From contig JABMLP010000020.1 in the NCBI GenBank assembly GCA_013176395.1, positions 744,001 through 808,000 on the forward strand: a DNA stretch of 64,000 nucleotides. The letters are read 5' to 3'. This document shows, in pieces, positions 19,890 to 32,579 of the stretch (the stretch's first letter is position 1; every line of letters starts with the position of its first letter). Position numbers and translations under genes: made by a program. This stretch comes from Venturia oleaginea. Lineage: Eukaryota; Ascomycota; Dothideomycetes; Venturiales; Venturiaceae. The notes under the pieces were generated by a model. The model saw nothing but the letters and a program-made list of their open reading frames with translations. It had not been told where the DNA came from and made no database searches.

Positions 19890-22439
19890 TTTATCTACGC
19901 CTAGGTGACGAGGGGGCACTTGATATGACATAATGAGGTCTTCTCATTTGTAGGATATACGTTTGATATACGAGGTAAGCAAGTAGAACAGTAACTCTTG
20001 TAAATATACCTCATGCTGCAAATGGCAATATATCATTTCCATACTCGCTTTACTGGAAAATCACTATTTGCAGTTTCAAAAATTAACTTCTAGGATATTT
20101 CTCTGAGGTCTTCTCGTTGAATCGATCGATCCTCCTCAAATTTAATCGCAGCGATAGTTCCAGACGACCTAAGGGATTTAATCAGGCATCGGCACTCCCT
20201 CGCGACAATTTTAGGCCTACAAAACCACTTTCTTCAGTCATTCCCAACAAGGCATGGAGCAAAAAGAATGAGCTCTGGGTCGACCTCTTTCCACCAGAAA
20301 AACACATATTCCACACGATCACCAAACACATCCCAAACACCCTTCCTTCTTGAACCTGAAACAATAAAATGAACCACAATCACCAGCACGATTCAGACTC
20401 AAACTGAGATCTACAAGTTTCCGGAGGTACAAGCTGGAAGCTTCACCATATAGCGCTCACGCAGTATTGACCGGGGCCGAAGCTCGCATCCCCTTGAGGT
20501 CTGTCGTGTTAGCCATTACACCGTCGTATCTTATTTGAGTTGACGGTGTGTGGATTGGTGCTCTCGAAGTAATGAAACAGTAATTCTCCAGGTACGAAGA
20601 ATCCTTGCGAGATTTCGGTTGGCGAGCGTCAAGATAGGAAGAGGCCATTGTGCTTTGGTGGTACGAGGTGAGTATAGAATTCTGATATGGTATCAAAGTT
20701 GTGAGGTTGGAACGTAGGAGAGGATATGCCAAAGTACTGATTGGTCTTTTTTGTGCTATTAAGACTACCATAATATCCTACATTCGCCCAACCTCAACTC
20801 ATACAAGCGCCGTCAGAGTTCTTGTACAGGCATCTGCTTTCCAATTCCTCGCCGCCTGAGCTACTTATGCTTGACAGGCCAATGTCGTCTTGTAAGAACT
20901 TTTGGCGACCACTAGGTCGCTGTCGTTCTTGTTACCAAATAACACATCTGGAGGGCAGCATCCTTTACGCTGGCGGTGCTGCTGCTGCTGGTCCAGTTCC
21001 TGTGCCTTGCTGACCTGGCACTGGTGGGAGGAAGAGTGGCATATATGACTACAATTGTTAAACTCCGATTTTACGAATCAGCGGCGTCGGAGGCTATCTT
21101 ACAACGGCGAGTGACATCACTATATTATTGTTAGCTGTTAAACGATTGCAACGGCCAAAAGCCAACTTACAGCCCATTAAAACGGTGAAGTATCCGGGCG
21201 TTGGAGACTTTGCTCTCTTTGCGGGAGTCTCAGCGAGCCAAGACTGTATGGCAAAAACTAGAGCTGCCCTGGAGTGGATGTTAGCCCTATCACGGCTATC
21301 TAGATGGTCGTAAAGATATTGGTACCATCCGAGCATCCTGAAAAAAGCCAAAGTTAGTGCTCCGACAGCAACAAAGACATGCACATATGACAACTCACTT
21401 GCTTCGAGTGACTATCTGGGACGGGGATCAGTATCTCGTGACACGGCAAGGAATGGATCAGTACCACTCACCGCTACCATGGGCATAGTACTGGCCATGG
21501 TTCCTAGAGAATAGCCAAGTCAGCCCACGATGAATTCGTGATGAAGTGCCGCCGTACCGGCCATGTCTGTTTGTTCCTTGTCCGCTGGGGGTTCGACATA
21601 GGGGATGGCTGGAAGTCGGATCAGGGAAGGTTCTAATGGAATTGCGGACGAAGCCTACTAAGGTCTGCTCTTCGCATGTTCTTTTTGGAAGCCATTGTTA
21701 CCGGTTTGATGGAAGTCCGAGGAGTCAGTTGATTGTTGGTGTTGCACTCTTTGAGAGTTCTGCTTTAGCCGGATTGGTCTGGGGCAAGTAAGGTCGTATC
21801 AAAGTACGCACTGACCCGTGGGAGCAATGGAGCGATCCCTGACGAGGATGATTATGCTACCTGACAGGTACATCGATAGTCCGGACCAGGGTACAACTGT
21901 ATGTCCCAATAATGACTGGACACAAATGCTAGGGACTGCGTACACAGTATACAGCGTGCACAGCATGGTACTATGGTATGCGAAGAAGGACGCACCTGGC
22001 CAATCCTGGTCAATCCTGGCCTGCCGAGTCCTTCTTTGTTTATTCCAGCGAAACGTCCAGCGCCACAATCGCTATGTCAATGTCGAATGTCGACTGAGTG
22101 GACACACCTCGCCGCCTTTATCGACACCTGGATTGAAGATCCGGCAGCCGTGGTGCCGTACTTAGGCTCGGCACGGGCTTTTGCATTGCTAGCCTTCCTT
22201 GTTGGCGCCTCCCACCCCTCGAACCTGTATCATATACTGAGGCCGAGGCGTGGGCTCCCTCACTACTTCCGCCGCTATTCTATCCTGCTGCTGATTCTTG
22301 CGCAACGTGCTGTGAGCATTTGCCTCAGTCACACTATCATCACTGCGTACGACCGACGAGCGTGGATGTCCGACATACTCTACCAAGCATCGCTTCAAAG
22401 ACAAAAACGACGTTTATCATGCCACTCCCGACCTAGGTG
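19890..22439. other. 2.5-kb stretch without a confident gene
   Basis: Open frames are short, overlapping and without known motifs. A 104-residue minus-strand frame (20457-20771) is listed separately. The part next to 22440 is expected to contain the MED12 promoter and 5' UTR. Confidence 0.4.
20457..20771 (-). CDS. Short hypothetical protein
   Basis: A 104-residue frame with a true ATG at 20771. A second ATG gives the 63-residue form starting MASSYLDARQPKSRKDSSYL. No family recognised, no membrane segment, no neighbour that suggests a role. It could be a small orphan gene or chance; nothing beyond the open frame supports it. Confidence 0.25.
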   Translation of the reverse strand: MVVLIAQKRPISTLAYPLLRSNLTTLIPYQNSILTSYHQSTMASSYLDARQPKSRKDSSYLENYCFITSRAPIHTPSTQIRYDGVMANTTDLKGMRASAPVNTA

Positions 22440-25400
22440 ATGACTTCAAATCCCACACTGGGGATACAACACCCTCCTCAACAGCGCGCCCAGCCGAACC
22501 CGACGCCTCATTCGCGGACCTCCAGCCAGGCCAGCAGAGCCAATGTCAGCAGTGCGCGAACTCCGGGCCTGTCTGCGAATTCATCCGGGGGACAAAGAGG
22601 CGTGGGAACAAGCGATAATGGAAGTGGGAGAACATCGCCGGCGACGTCTAACATAGACTCGCCCATCCGCTCAGCAAACGGCGCAAGAGGGGGAAGGCCG
22701 CACCAGCTAAACACCACCGAGGCTTATAGTTCGCACGGAACAGCAAACGAGCGCCCGTCAGTCGCGCAGATAGGCTTTCCCCCAAGACCTGGGTTGAATG
22801 CTCCACAAAGAGAACAGCCGCCATCTTCAGCTGTAATTGGACCCATAATCACGTCCAAGTCCACGGTAAAATCAGCGTCTTTTGAGCCTCCTGCGGCATC
22901 GCTTCTATATCCGGGAGGCAGTATGTATTTCTGGTTGAGGATGGCAGATGGGACGATATACTAACTTGAGATGACAGAGCCAGCCGACTATCACCCATGG
23001 AATGACAATCACATCGAGGACAATCTCACGGAGCAGACCGTCAAGTCTGGCTTCCTGAATAAACCACCAGTCACAAACGAGACGAATACTGCTCGGCCCG
23101 GCCTCTGGATGTACTTCAAAAATAAGACCGGACTGAATACATTATCGTCGCTGTTTGTCACCGTTCTCGAGAAAAGGCAAGCATTGGGTCGTCTCACTGG
23201 ACCTTCTACATTCAAACCGCCACCTCGAGTTGCGCTCACGAATACCAAGCGAGATGCATGGCTGGCAGAACTTGCAAATCCCGCCTTTCCTTTGCGCCGC
23301 CTCAATCGCACTATACCGTACGGTATCAACGGCAAAATACTGTTGGAACAATGCTTAGGCAAGGAGATACCAACTGCTCGAGCAGTCTGGCTGACAAAGT
23401 GTATTGGCGCGAACGAGCTCCGAGGTCTGAAAAGGAAGGTCGTTACAGGCGCCCCTGGTATCAGCGGAGAACTCAAGTGGATCCGGGAATGGACTATGCA
23501 CGTTGAGCAGTTCGTGGACGCCACTATCAACAACTGCGGTGGTGAGTCTTGGAAAGAGAAAATGCAATATGTTCTCCGCCTCGTATTTCACCTGTTTTCC
23601 GAACAGCTCTTGGACCAAGAGCATTATCTGGATTGGATCCTCTCCGCCTTCGAAACCAGCAACCCAGAACGTATGCCCATGTGGCTTGTACACATTCAAT
23701 TGTATTGGAAATTTATAGTGTCGAATCGGAAGCGTGGTCGACGGTTAGCCGAAGGACTCTGTGCTCATCTGGAAGCGGGATCGGCTATGGAAGATAGCGA
23801 TCTATTTTTACCTGCACGACAGAGGATGGAGCTTCTTTTGGCGAATTTGGCGGTCTCTCACAGGGGCTGTTTGGTTCTTCCTAAGACTTGGAATCGGTTT
23901 GAGTGCATCCTGCAATCAATAGCCAAACGCTCTTCGAATCCAGCTGTCCAGGATGCATTGAGGACAATTACCAAGCGTAACAACAGACTATCGAAACCAT
24001 CATGGGAACAAGAATCCAAATTGCCCTCTTCTTCTCCCAGACAAGCTTTCGCAGCTCTCGACGCAGTAGGCTTGGACTTTTCTGTGAATCACACTGTATC
24101 ACATCTGTCGGAACTTTTCGTTTCTGCACAAGACGTAGTCCCTATCGTGCTGCAGTGGAGCTCTACGATTTACAGACAGGGGCCTCATCGGACCTATGTT
24201 GCAGCGCGAGTGCTTCGCCGACTCAAAGCGCTGGGTGTTGATCTTGAGATGGGAGTGCTCGAATTCCTCATGGGCCTTCCAAAAACGTCTGCTATAAACG
24301 AATCCAAGATTGCTAGAGTGGTGGCCGAACTTGTTCGATCTCGACATTTTGCTGTTGGCAGGCTCCTTCAGTCTATGATCGCAAGAGATCTAGCAAGTGG
24401 TAGTGACCAAGACTCGTCTGTAAGTAACACATGACAATAACGGTGTTTGATATGACTGACTCCGAGACAGCATGCGCGAAGGCTGATACAGCTTGTTCTG
24501 GACATCCCTACCCACGACCTACCTCAGCATGTTGTTAACCTTCGACAAATCGTACTCGACGATTCAGGTCTTGAAACCGGCCAGTCCAATCATGAAGACA
24601 TTACCGAATCCATACAGGATGCAATTAGCGAAGCCATGTCCGGTGCGCCCACACTTCGCTTTGAGCTCAAAGGAAAGCTTGCTCGGCTGGGATCGATGGA
24701 TCTCTCCGGAAAACTGGCGCTATCTTTGTGGGTGCGTCAGGAGATACTCAATCGTATGAATGCCACCAAAGATGGTATAAGCGACTCACCAGGATCGAAC
24801 TCAATCCAGTCATCGTTTGTCTGGGCCTTCTACATAGCACGCGATCTACTGGAGCGCTTTGAGGACTTCTCTATCCTTGCTGATGTCGTTGGCATATGTC
24901 TGCCTCACGACCACGTGGAGGTTCTCACTTCTGTGACGGACACAATATACCACAACAGCCATTGTTTCGCTGCGATTGGTGCATTGAAGCCTCTTTTTAC
25001 CCAGGTGGTTGAGCGTTATCAATCCCTTCGAACCGAGATGCCTTTGGAAAGGTCGTATCTGCAGTCAGTCGCCGATCTCTGCATTTCTATGGGCGATCAA
25101 AGCAACATCATCCAACAGCTCAATCATGACATCGCCAGGTGCGACCAACGCAACGCCATGGCAATATGCTCACCTGCTTCCGACAATGCGGTAGACATGC
25201 TCAGCACCACACCTATGGAGTCAGATGAGGAGATCGAGCGAATACTGTCTAGTGGCACCACGATGGATGAGCAAAGCATGAGTCGTGTATTCAAACGGCT
25301 TACCACACGACTGCTGGAACGCCGGTCAGATTGTAGTGGGCATTGCGGACGGTGGTTCTCACGTCTCAGAAGTTTCGACGAGACTAATTTCGACAGCCTC

Positions 25401-27062
25401 ATGCGACAATGGGTAGCTTCGATCGTAGGAGGCATACCTGTGGAAAGCTATCGCCAGATTTTCCCTTCCCTGGTCGGAACGTCATGTTTGTCTTTGTCAA
25501 CTATTATTCAAATTGTCGATGAACGTGTGCAATCGACAAGTCCGGACGACAGCATTGCAGCAGGCCTCGAGGCAGCTGTACTCTATGCACTTTTGCCATT
25601 CGACGACGGAATGCTACCAGCAACGATACCGGAAATCTACAAGTATCGACTGGAGCAGAGAAAGGTCGGCCACCGTTCTCGTGATATAATTTTGAAGCAC
25701 GTATCACGTGCCATTGTTCTATCCGGAAGTGAAACCACCGGAGATATATCCAGGGCCTTACAGCGAATGCTCCTGGCGCCCGAAACCGCGTCTTTTCTCA
25801 GAGACGCTGCGGTGCACGCCGGCCAGGCGCTGTTTCGCGAGCTGCATATTTCCTCCAAATCCACTATGCCTACCACTGGCGCGCTCCGTACGCTGCTAGT
25901 GTCTCTCTTGGATCCAACGGGGGGCTTCGGACTTTCAACTTTGGCACCGCGACAGGAGCTGGCTCACCTAGTTCAGATTGTGGACGATCTTTCTTTGCCG
26001 TTTTGCCAAATCGAAGCGCAGTACTTGTTACGTGCTGGATCGGCATCAAATCGTGAGGCGACTGAGAAGCTAGCATCGGTTCTCTTCGATGCGATCTTAT
26101 CCGCGCAGGACGGCGACCGACCCGTGTGGCTGGAGCTCATCGAATCCTTGGACAAGACGGTTTTATTCAAACTTCGCACACTCGCTGAGGGCCGAATTCT
26201 GAAACTCGCCAGCGAGCAGCTCGCGGGCTCCAAGACCAAAGAAGACAGCAACCAAGCCAGGGAAAGTCGATCTTTGCTACAAAAGCTTCTCTGTGTAGTA
26301 GATTGCACTCTGGCAGCCGCTCCAACTCAACCGTCAACCGAGAACGCAAATGCAGTAAGTGAGACCCTGGGACTGATTCGCGACATACTCGCTGCGAATC
26401 AGCTGCCGATGAGCGAAACAGAAAGCGAGGGTACCTTGCAAGTCAAATCCGCGAGCTGTGGTGCATGTCCTTACTTCACCGCTCTTCTTCATCTTCTGGC
26501 GGTGCACAAGAAAGCAGGAGTCGCAGCGAAAACAAGCACTGCAGAGTCTGCCCCCGTTCTATCTGTTCTTTTCGCACTGCTTCACCATCCTTGGTTGGAG
26601 GACTATCCAATGACAGCCGAGCTTGTATGTGATATCTCCGCACAATTTGCGGACCATCTCCCTGATGAGATGCGGGTTCATTTACTCCGGAGTGAATTAC
26701 TCAAGTACAAGGACGACACTCGGATATCTTTTTTACTAGGCCCGGTCCAGCAGACCGAAGGCTGGCTGGGTCTGGTCACAACAAACATCGCTCCTCCTTC
26801 AATACCCCAAGCGGGTGGCTCTACTACGTCTGCAGCACGTTTTGGAGCCGGTCAACCGCAAATGGGAGCAAGAGCGCAGCTTCCTGCTCGGCCTCAGCCT
26901 CCTCCACAAAGAGCCGGCGTCCAAGCCGGACAACAGAAGTCTCTAAACCCCCCTGTTCCCTTTTCGCTACGGCGATGGGAACTGTTGCCTGACCAAGGTA
27001 GCACAACCGGTGGCAACGACACATCCATCAGTTTGAGTCTTTTCGGAGCAAGGAAGGTCTAG
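22440..27062 (+). CDS. SRB8: Mediator complex subunit 12 (MED12/Srb8)
   Basis: Exons 22440-22920, 22978-24419 and 24471-27062 give 1504 residues. MED12 is part of the CDK8 kinase module that represses or activates RNA polymerase II transcription through Mediator. The first exon is disordered, Ser/Pro/Asn-rich. The Med12 domain begins near residue 270: RRLNRTIPYGINGKILLEQC, then IPTARAVWLTKCIGANELRG and KRK, the family signature. The long helical remainder and a Gln/Pro-rich tail (ARAQLPARPQPPPQRAG) fit fungal MED12. The length matches fungal orthologues (about 1500-1700). The preceding GTG at 22437 is in frame, but ATG 22440 is the natural start. Confidence 0.93.
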
Positions 27063-27525
27063 GAGACGATCATTTTGTTATATTATCGTTTTGGAGGCGG
27101 GATTTCTGCATGGAGTTATCTGAAAGCGTCAAGGCATTGATTGGCATTTTCACAAGGCGTCAATTCCCATTATACAGTACTATCAGGATGTTGGTATCTG
27201 TACTTTGGATGCAGTGGATACCCTGCTGTTTGTTTGTAACTGTTGGCATGATGGGAGCATAGGAATGGCATGACGAGGTGGATTATCACAAGGCACGGAC
27301 GTATGAAGATGAGGAATGATAGTAGTACGTAGCAACCATTGGATATACGACTCTAGTACCTTTGTGAAATATTGGCTGGTGAAGTTTGTGCGGCATCCTC
27401 AGAATTTCAACATCTTAGCACTTATCGTCTGTGCGCTCTTGCTTGTGCTGGCGATGGCCTCCGCATGAAGCACCAGCATCAGCACTTCAAGTTTCAATTG
27501 CAATTCACCCGCATTGAAATCCCCT
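27063..27525. other. Intergenic region after MED12
   Basis: 463 bp with no gene seen: MED12 3' end and the promoter of the next gene. Confidence 0.4.
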
Positions 27526-29295
27526 ATGAGTATAATAAGAATTCCCCACGGCATAAGACCTCAATTACGCCCTCTCCGACCTCCGCTCCAATGCGACTCC
27601 GGCGTACGAGCCCGATTCTTCACGCGTAACTCTCCACTCCTCCGCCTAGCTCCAGGAACACCGCGCCCTCAACTCGGCTACCTAGGCAATGGCACGCGGC
27701 GAGGCCCATATCGCTCCGGTCAATTCCAATTGTCCCGGCTGCTGACGACTGAGCACAAACGCTTTCTGAAAGAGCAGGCTTGGATGGGTGGGAAATGGAC
27801 GTTTTACGGCACCATCATATCTGTCCTAGGTATGACATGGTGGTTCTTATTCATTCATTATCTTGCTGAGAGCGAGTTTCCCACGCCGGCAGAATGGTCA
27901 CAGATTACGAGATTCAAGTATCATAGCGCAAAGGGTTTGGAGCGACCTGAATCGCATCGGCATAATATCACGGAATGGGGAATCACGGCGAACGCCCACC
28001 GGAAACTACTACTGCGACTGGAAGACCCAGAGATTGATGGGCAAGGGCTGGTCGAGCAAACCGAGGGCAGTGTATCAGTGCCTCTCGAAGGACCAATCGG
28101 GTATGATGTGTCGAGTAAGAGCTATGCTTGGAAAAGAGGATATTATGAGAGTCTCATGAGTTGGGCCAAATGTGCCGAACACTTGGATGGCAAAGTGCAG
28201 GATCTATCCAGACACCATATCTTCGAGAAGGAATTTATGATCGGACCATCAAATCCAAACCCCAAACCTTGTCCTCCATGGCGATACTCGGCTCCATTGG
28301 AAGAGAATTGCATCCCTGCTGAAAAGCCGCCGGAAGAGTTCTATCACAAGATCTTGACGACAAAGGGGTTCACGAGAAAACAACGTTTCGATGCTGCGCT
28401 TGCATGTGGAGATTGGTTCGATTTCAAGGAACAATACGCTGACGCTGAGGAAATGATTCGATATGCGCTTGACATAGCTGCGGAGGGAATACCCGCTGCC
28501 GCAGCTTCGGTTGACGCGAGGACTGCTACGATCAAGGCAGATGCGCCGCTGGTGACGGAGAACATACTTGCTGCTACGACTGCCATGGCTATTCATCGAG
28601 CCCAGGCGGGAGACACGGCATCTGCTTTGCCAATATTCCTGTCCGCCCTTCGAGCTCGACGCGCCTCGCCTTTTGAGGCGAAGAAGCAGACGACTAAGAC
28701 GACATCCAAAAAGGAGAGGCCTCAAACCGATTTTGGCGTGATCAAAGTCGTTTTTGATCGACTCTGCGAGCTCTTCAAAGATGTAGAATATCCCAAGCCT
28801 CCGCCTTCGGGTGACGAACCTGCCAGGCGCACATCAGACAATGTCTGCGAGGAAGCAGGCCTGATGTCATATATCGGTGAAATCTTATTCTCTACATCGA
28901 CTTCACAACAAGAGCATGGTTGGTCATGGACCAGAGATGCGCTAGACATGGCCGAGTTGGAAAGTCAGAATCCAAAGTCGACGCCAGAAGGCAGGAAGAG
29001 GTGTGTCAAATGCCTCAGCGTGGCTTACGAGAATTGGGAGCTTATGCTTGAGAAGATGAGACGGGAGGTCGTGATCGAGAAGGCTGAGCTGGCAGAGCAG
29101 AATCGCAAGACTTTGAAATCGTTGGTCGGGCTAGGTGATGGCAGGAAGGCGGAACTTGAAGCGATGGAGCAGAGTTTAGAGAGTAAAGAGGAGGAATTCG
29201 CAACTTGGCAGGCTAAGATTAGGAGGAGTCGCGTCCTGGAAACTCCTGAGACGAGCAAGCCGCTCTGGAGTCATTGGATGATCATGGTCATGTGA
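27526..29295 (+). CDS. Mitochondrial inner-membrane helical-repeat protein (Mgr3-like, tentative)
   Basis: A single exon of 589 residues from ATG 27526. The N-terminus is Arg-rich without acidic residues (IRIPHGIRPQLRPLRPPLQ), like a mitochondrial presequence. One membrane span, about residues 91-113 (FYGTIISVLGMTWWFLFIHY), is followed by a soluble helical part with KILTTKGFTRKQRFDAALAC and ALDIAAEGIPAAAAS, which look like tetratricopeptide-type repeats. The C-terminal third is charged and probably coiled coil. This layout matches a conserved ascomycete family, often mislabelled as a maltose permease, and resembles yeast Mgr3, an adaptor of the i-AAA protease. The functional link is an inference. 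Confidence 0.75.
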   Translation: MSIIRIPHGIRPQLRPLRPPLQCDSGVRARFFTRNSPLLRLAPGTPRPQLGYLGNGTRRGPYRSGQFQLSRLLTTEHKRFLKEQAWMGGKWTFYGTIISVLGMTWWFLFIHYLAESEFPTPAEWSQITRFKYHSAKGLERPESHRHNITEWGITANAHRKLLLRLEDPEIDGQGLVEQTEGSVSVPLEGPIGYDVSSKSYAWKRGYYESLMSWAKCAEHLDGKVQDLSRHHIFEKEFMIGPSNPNPKPCPPWRYSAPLEENCIPAEKPPEEFYHKILTTKGFTRKQRFDAALACGDWFDFKEQYADAEEMIRYALDIAAEGIPAAAASVDARTATIKADAPLVTENILAATTAMAIHRAQAGDTASALPIFLSALRARRASPFEAKKQTTKTTSKKERPQTDFGVIKVVFDRLCELFKDVEYPKPPPSGDEPARRTSDNVCEEAGLMSYIGEILFSTSTSQQEHGWSWTRDALDMAELESQNPKSTPEGRKRCVKCLSVAYENWELMLEKMRREVVIEKAELAEQNRKTLKSLVGLGDGRKAELEAMEQSLESKEEEFATWQAKIRRSRVLETPETSKPLWSHWMIMVM

Positions 29296-30278
29296 ATGGA
29301 GGACTGTTCAACTATGATTTCCAAAATTCATGTGCAGCAACACGGCGCTCGCAGTCCGATCAACTTCCTACTTCGCTTTGTCAACTTGTGGGGGACTGCA
29401 AGCGGGCCAGCAGTTCATGCCCTTTGAATATCCAACTTGTATTGGAACAGAGTCCGGTCATCGAGGATCGATGTCATCAATCTCTGGCAATTTTCGAACA
29501 TGGATTTTCATGATTGTTTCCGGGCGGATCTTGAAACGAAGGTGGCGCACTGTCTCTGATCATCAAATGAAGGGACCTGAGTTAAGAGAGCCGGTTAAAA
29601 AGACAATGAAGTGTACCAGAGAATCTCTAGGGAGGAACAATAGATGATATATCACTTGATTGAATGTCTATCTCGAGGTATGCCATTTACACACTACCCG
29701 CCGTTGCTAGGCAGACGAGTTCGTCCTGATAATCGCAAACCAGATGGGTATTGTCAACGAGGGCCTGCGCTTTATTTGGTTGTGGCTCTCGGATAGCAAA
29801 GCGATTGTAACGATGCGATGCCGGTCGCTGGTAGCAGTTGTCTACTGATCACTTTGACAGGCAACGAAACAAATGCAAAAATGTGCAAAAGATTCTCTCC
29901 TCAAATTCACGCAATTGTTCCTGCAGAATATACATCTAGTCTCAAAGCCACGAAGAAATTATTCTGTACTCACCACGAATTCCTACAAGATGGATGAGAT
30001 GAAGGACGACCTTTCTGGAATTTTTGTTGTCCTCCTTGGTGCCTTTCACATTCGTGCTGGTACAAATGGAACATCCGCTCCTGTGTCATCTGTGATACCC
30101 ACGGTTCCACACGTTAAAATGCCAAAGAGCATCTTGAAGAAGGAGCGGAGAGAAGCTGGATCGAAAACCGAAAAAATTGTCAAATGATATATGCCGAGAT
30201 AGTAGAGGCGAAGAGCGACGATGCAATCTATGAGATACTGGGGCAGCACAATTTGTGCGAGTATTGGGAGTTTATGAA

Positions 30279-30548
30279 ATGGGTGATGGAATTACCACTG
30301 AGTCCATGGCAGTGGAGAATGAGTCGGCGTTGAGGAAATCGGCATCGAAAACGTTGGTGTCGATCACGTCAGCGGCTGGAAAATCGGCATCCAGACCATC
30401 GGCATTCAGGCTATCAGTTTCTCGATTATCAATTTACAGAACATCGGCACCCAAGACATCGGCATCCAAGATATCAGCAGCCAGAACATTATCATCCGAC
30501 CACGCAGCATCGAGCAACCCGGTATCCAGACAATTCAGCCTCCAGTAG
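30279..30548 (+). CDS. Short repeat protein (pentapeptide SA-K repeats), doubtful
   Basis: From ATG 30279 an 89-residue frame ends at 30548. Residues after MGDGITTESMAVENE are fifteen five-residue units such as KSASK, TSAPK, TSASK and ISAAR, encoded by the 15-bp minisatellite beneath. The product would be basic and Ser/Ala-rich. It may be a small orphan gene or merely an open frame kept by a repeat whose unit is a multiple of three. Confidence 0.25.
   Translation: MGDGITTESMAVENESALRKSASKTLVSITSAAGKSASRPSAFRLSVSRLSIYRTSAPKTSASKISAARTLSSDHAASSNPVSRQFSLQ
30321..30545 (+). repeat. 15-bp minisatellite, 15 diverged units
   Basis: Units of exactly 15 bp, approximate consensus ACATCGGCATCCAGA, from 30321 to 30545 without a length change. 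The central units (about 30426-30470) are most alike; the outer ones have drifted. Confidence 0.8.
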
Positions 30549-31214
30549 TTCATACCTTGACAAGCCAACTACTCGACGCTCAAGAATACGTAAAAGGAGG
30601 AGAAAATGAAGATACACTACATGGATTGGGTAGCGGAATCATCTTGCAAGACAGAAAAAAGAGATTTAAAGTTTCTTCGCAAGTTGTCTGAGGGAACATG
30701 ATCGCGAGAAATGGTGCAAAATCCAGAGGCTCATTGGGGCGATGAAGGGGTTGAAGCACGAGGCAAAGAGGGTTTAAAAGATAGGGAGATGACGATTGAC
30801 CATCAATCCAAAACCTGTCAATAGTAATCGATACTTCCAATTGGAGATTAAAATCCAGAGTGCATCGCGAGTGGTCAAGGTGGTTAGCCAGCGGAGCATA
30901 TTTGAATTCTTACACATCACAATGGAGTTGTTAATCGAGTGCGTAAAATCCTACACGCATCGTGCAACGCCCTCGACTGGGAGCTGAAATCAAGTAGACG
31001 CCACTAAATTCATGTTGATATCGTAAGTTTTCTGGCAGATCATCTTGTCGGGATTGCTAGAAGGTTTGCTATATTAATCTTGAATTCAACGATTGCCATC
31101 GAAAAGCAGATACTCCAAGGCGTCCGAAATACGCACGCAATTGGCGACCCCACCGTGACATCGTGCGTGGAAGACTTAATTAGATGATGATACGAGGGTA
31201 TTTTACAGGCCAGC

Positions 31215-32579
31215 TCACTTGCCAAAGAAGTTCGTGATCCTTTGGGTGCCTTTCTCGCCTTTCGGAATTGCACGTGCTGCACTGCCGTTGCTCGTTGCGC
31301 TCCTCGTTTTACGATCAGTCCTCGTGGGTGACTTGGTCGGTGCACTCGTCTCTTCCGGAGAAGTCTTGCGGAATTTCGCATATGCCTCTACCTCGTCTTC
31401 TTTAATATGTTCTCGTTTGACCCCACGTGGGGACGACGGTAAAGGAGCGTTGTTCTCGGAGAGCTCTTCATTCGTTGTTGCACGCGATTCTTCAGCCTCG
31501 TGCTCGACCTTGAGATCTTTCTTTTCGACGTCTTCTTCTGCTTTGATGATGTTTGACTTGGCCTCGTCGTCTTTGGCTTTCTTCTTCTGGTTCCCAAAGA
31601 AGTTTGCGATGTTGCTTTTGTTTTCGGCGCTGTCGATGGGGATGATGAAGGATGGGGAGTTGTTTCCCACTTTGCCCACCTCTTTGCTGACTGGGTATAT
31701 GTCCAGCTCGCCTTCATAGGGCTTGAGGAGAGCTTGGAGTTCTTTGGTCCACTCATGTCTTCCGGGATCCAGCCACGTGCAAAGGGCATCCGAGCCATTG
31801 TCAAGAATGACAGGCATTCGATCATGTAGAAAGTTGAGCTGTTTGTTGGAGCTAGTTGTTATCACGGTATATGTGTAATGCTTTTCATCGGATCCTTGAA
31901 GATATATTAGTATGCCTACATGATGATATGTAAGTTCCATCGAGTCCGAATTTACCTTCATATTTAGCACAATCCCATAAACCAGCCATGCACATCAGCT
32001 GTCCGTCCTTGCGCTTAATATAATGCGGAATCTTGTCTTTGCCTTTCTTCAACCACTCGTAAAATCCTTGACACATGACAATACATCTCTTTCTCCGCTT
32101 GACGACATTCCACATAGTCTTGTTCTCCATCAACGAATCGTCACGGCAATTGATCGTTCTCATCATAGAACCATAATCAGGCTTTCTCTTCGTCCAAGCT
32201 GGAATGAGGCCCCATTTCATCGCCTGAAGTTTGTAGTGTGTTTCGTGTGGTTCTTCAGAAGACTGCTCATTCTCCTCGGTCTGTGAAGCTGGGGGGTCGG
32301 TCTTCTCAGCCTTGTCATCGTTGTGATCCTGGTCTTTCTGGTCGGCCTTTTTGGGGCCAGCACCATAATCTGGCACGTCTGCTCGATAAACTAGACCGAA
32401 GGTGCCAGGCGGGAAGTTGTATGTTTGTCTGCACTCATCGTCTCCAGGACACTCGTCCGCGGGCATGCCAGCCTCTGCGAACTGTCGCCGGACCTCCGAT
32501 GGCCGCTGAACGTGTCAGAACTAGAGTCGCGTCAATTTGCTTGCATACATACCTGAAAGAAAGCATACCGGCCGCACAT
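31215..32579 (-). CDS. SRAP-domain abasic-site protein (HMCES type)
   Basis: Exons 32579-32553, 32505-31956 and 31894-31215 give 418 residues. HMCES/YedK proteins crosslink through Cys2 to abasic sites in single-stranded DNA and so protect replication forks. The start MCGRYAFFQ gives the catalytic Cys at position 2 and is joined in frame by a 47-nt intron. The other SRAP motifs follow: MKWGLIPAW, TINCRDDSL, CQGFYEWLK (Glu), and HDRMPVIL (His). The C-terminal half is acidic, Lys/Glu-rich. It contains SNIANFFG and ends in TQRITNFFGK, a good PCNA-interacting (PIP) box as in human HMCES. The gene is divergent from USO1. Confidence 0.92.

Larger units (their letters stand above)
29296..31214. other. 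1.9-kb stretch with a minisatellite and no confident gene
   Basis: Several short open frames, none with a known motif. The notable content is the 15-bp minisatellite at 30321-30545. A 104-residue frame at 29873-30187 is unsupported. Confidence 0.4.

Noticed and set aside
21094..21393. 99-residue minus-strand frame with a hydrophobic start
   Set aside because: It has no ATG at its beginning and no supporting neighbours or motifs.
21973..22440. 155-residue open frame directly before MED12
   Set aside because: No motif, atypical composition, and it lies where the MED12 promoter and leader are expected.
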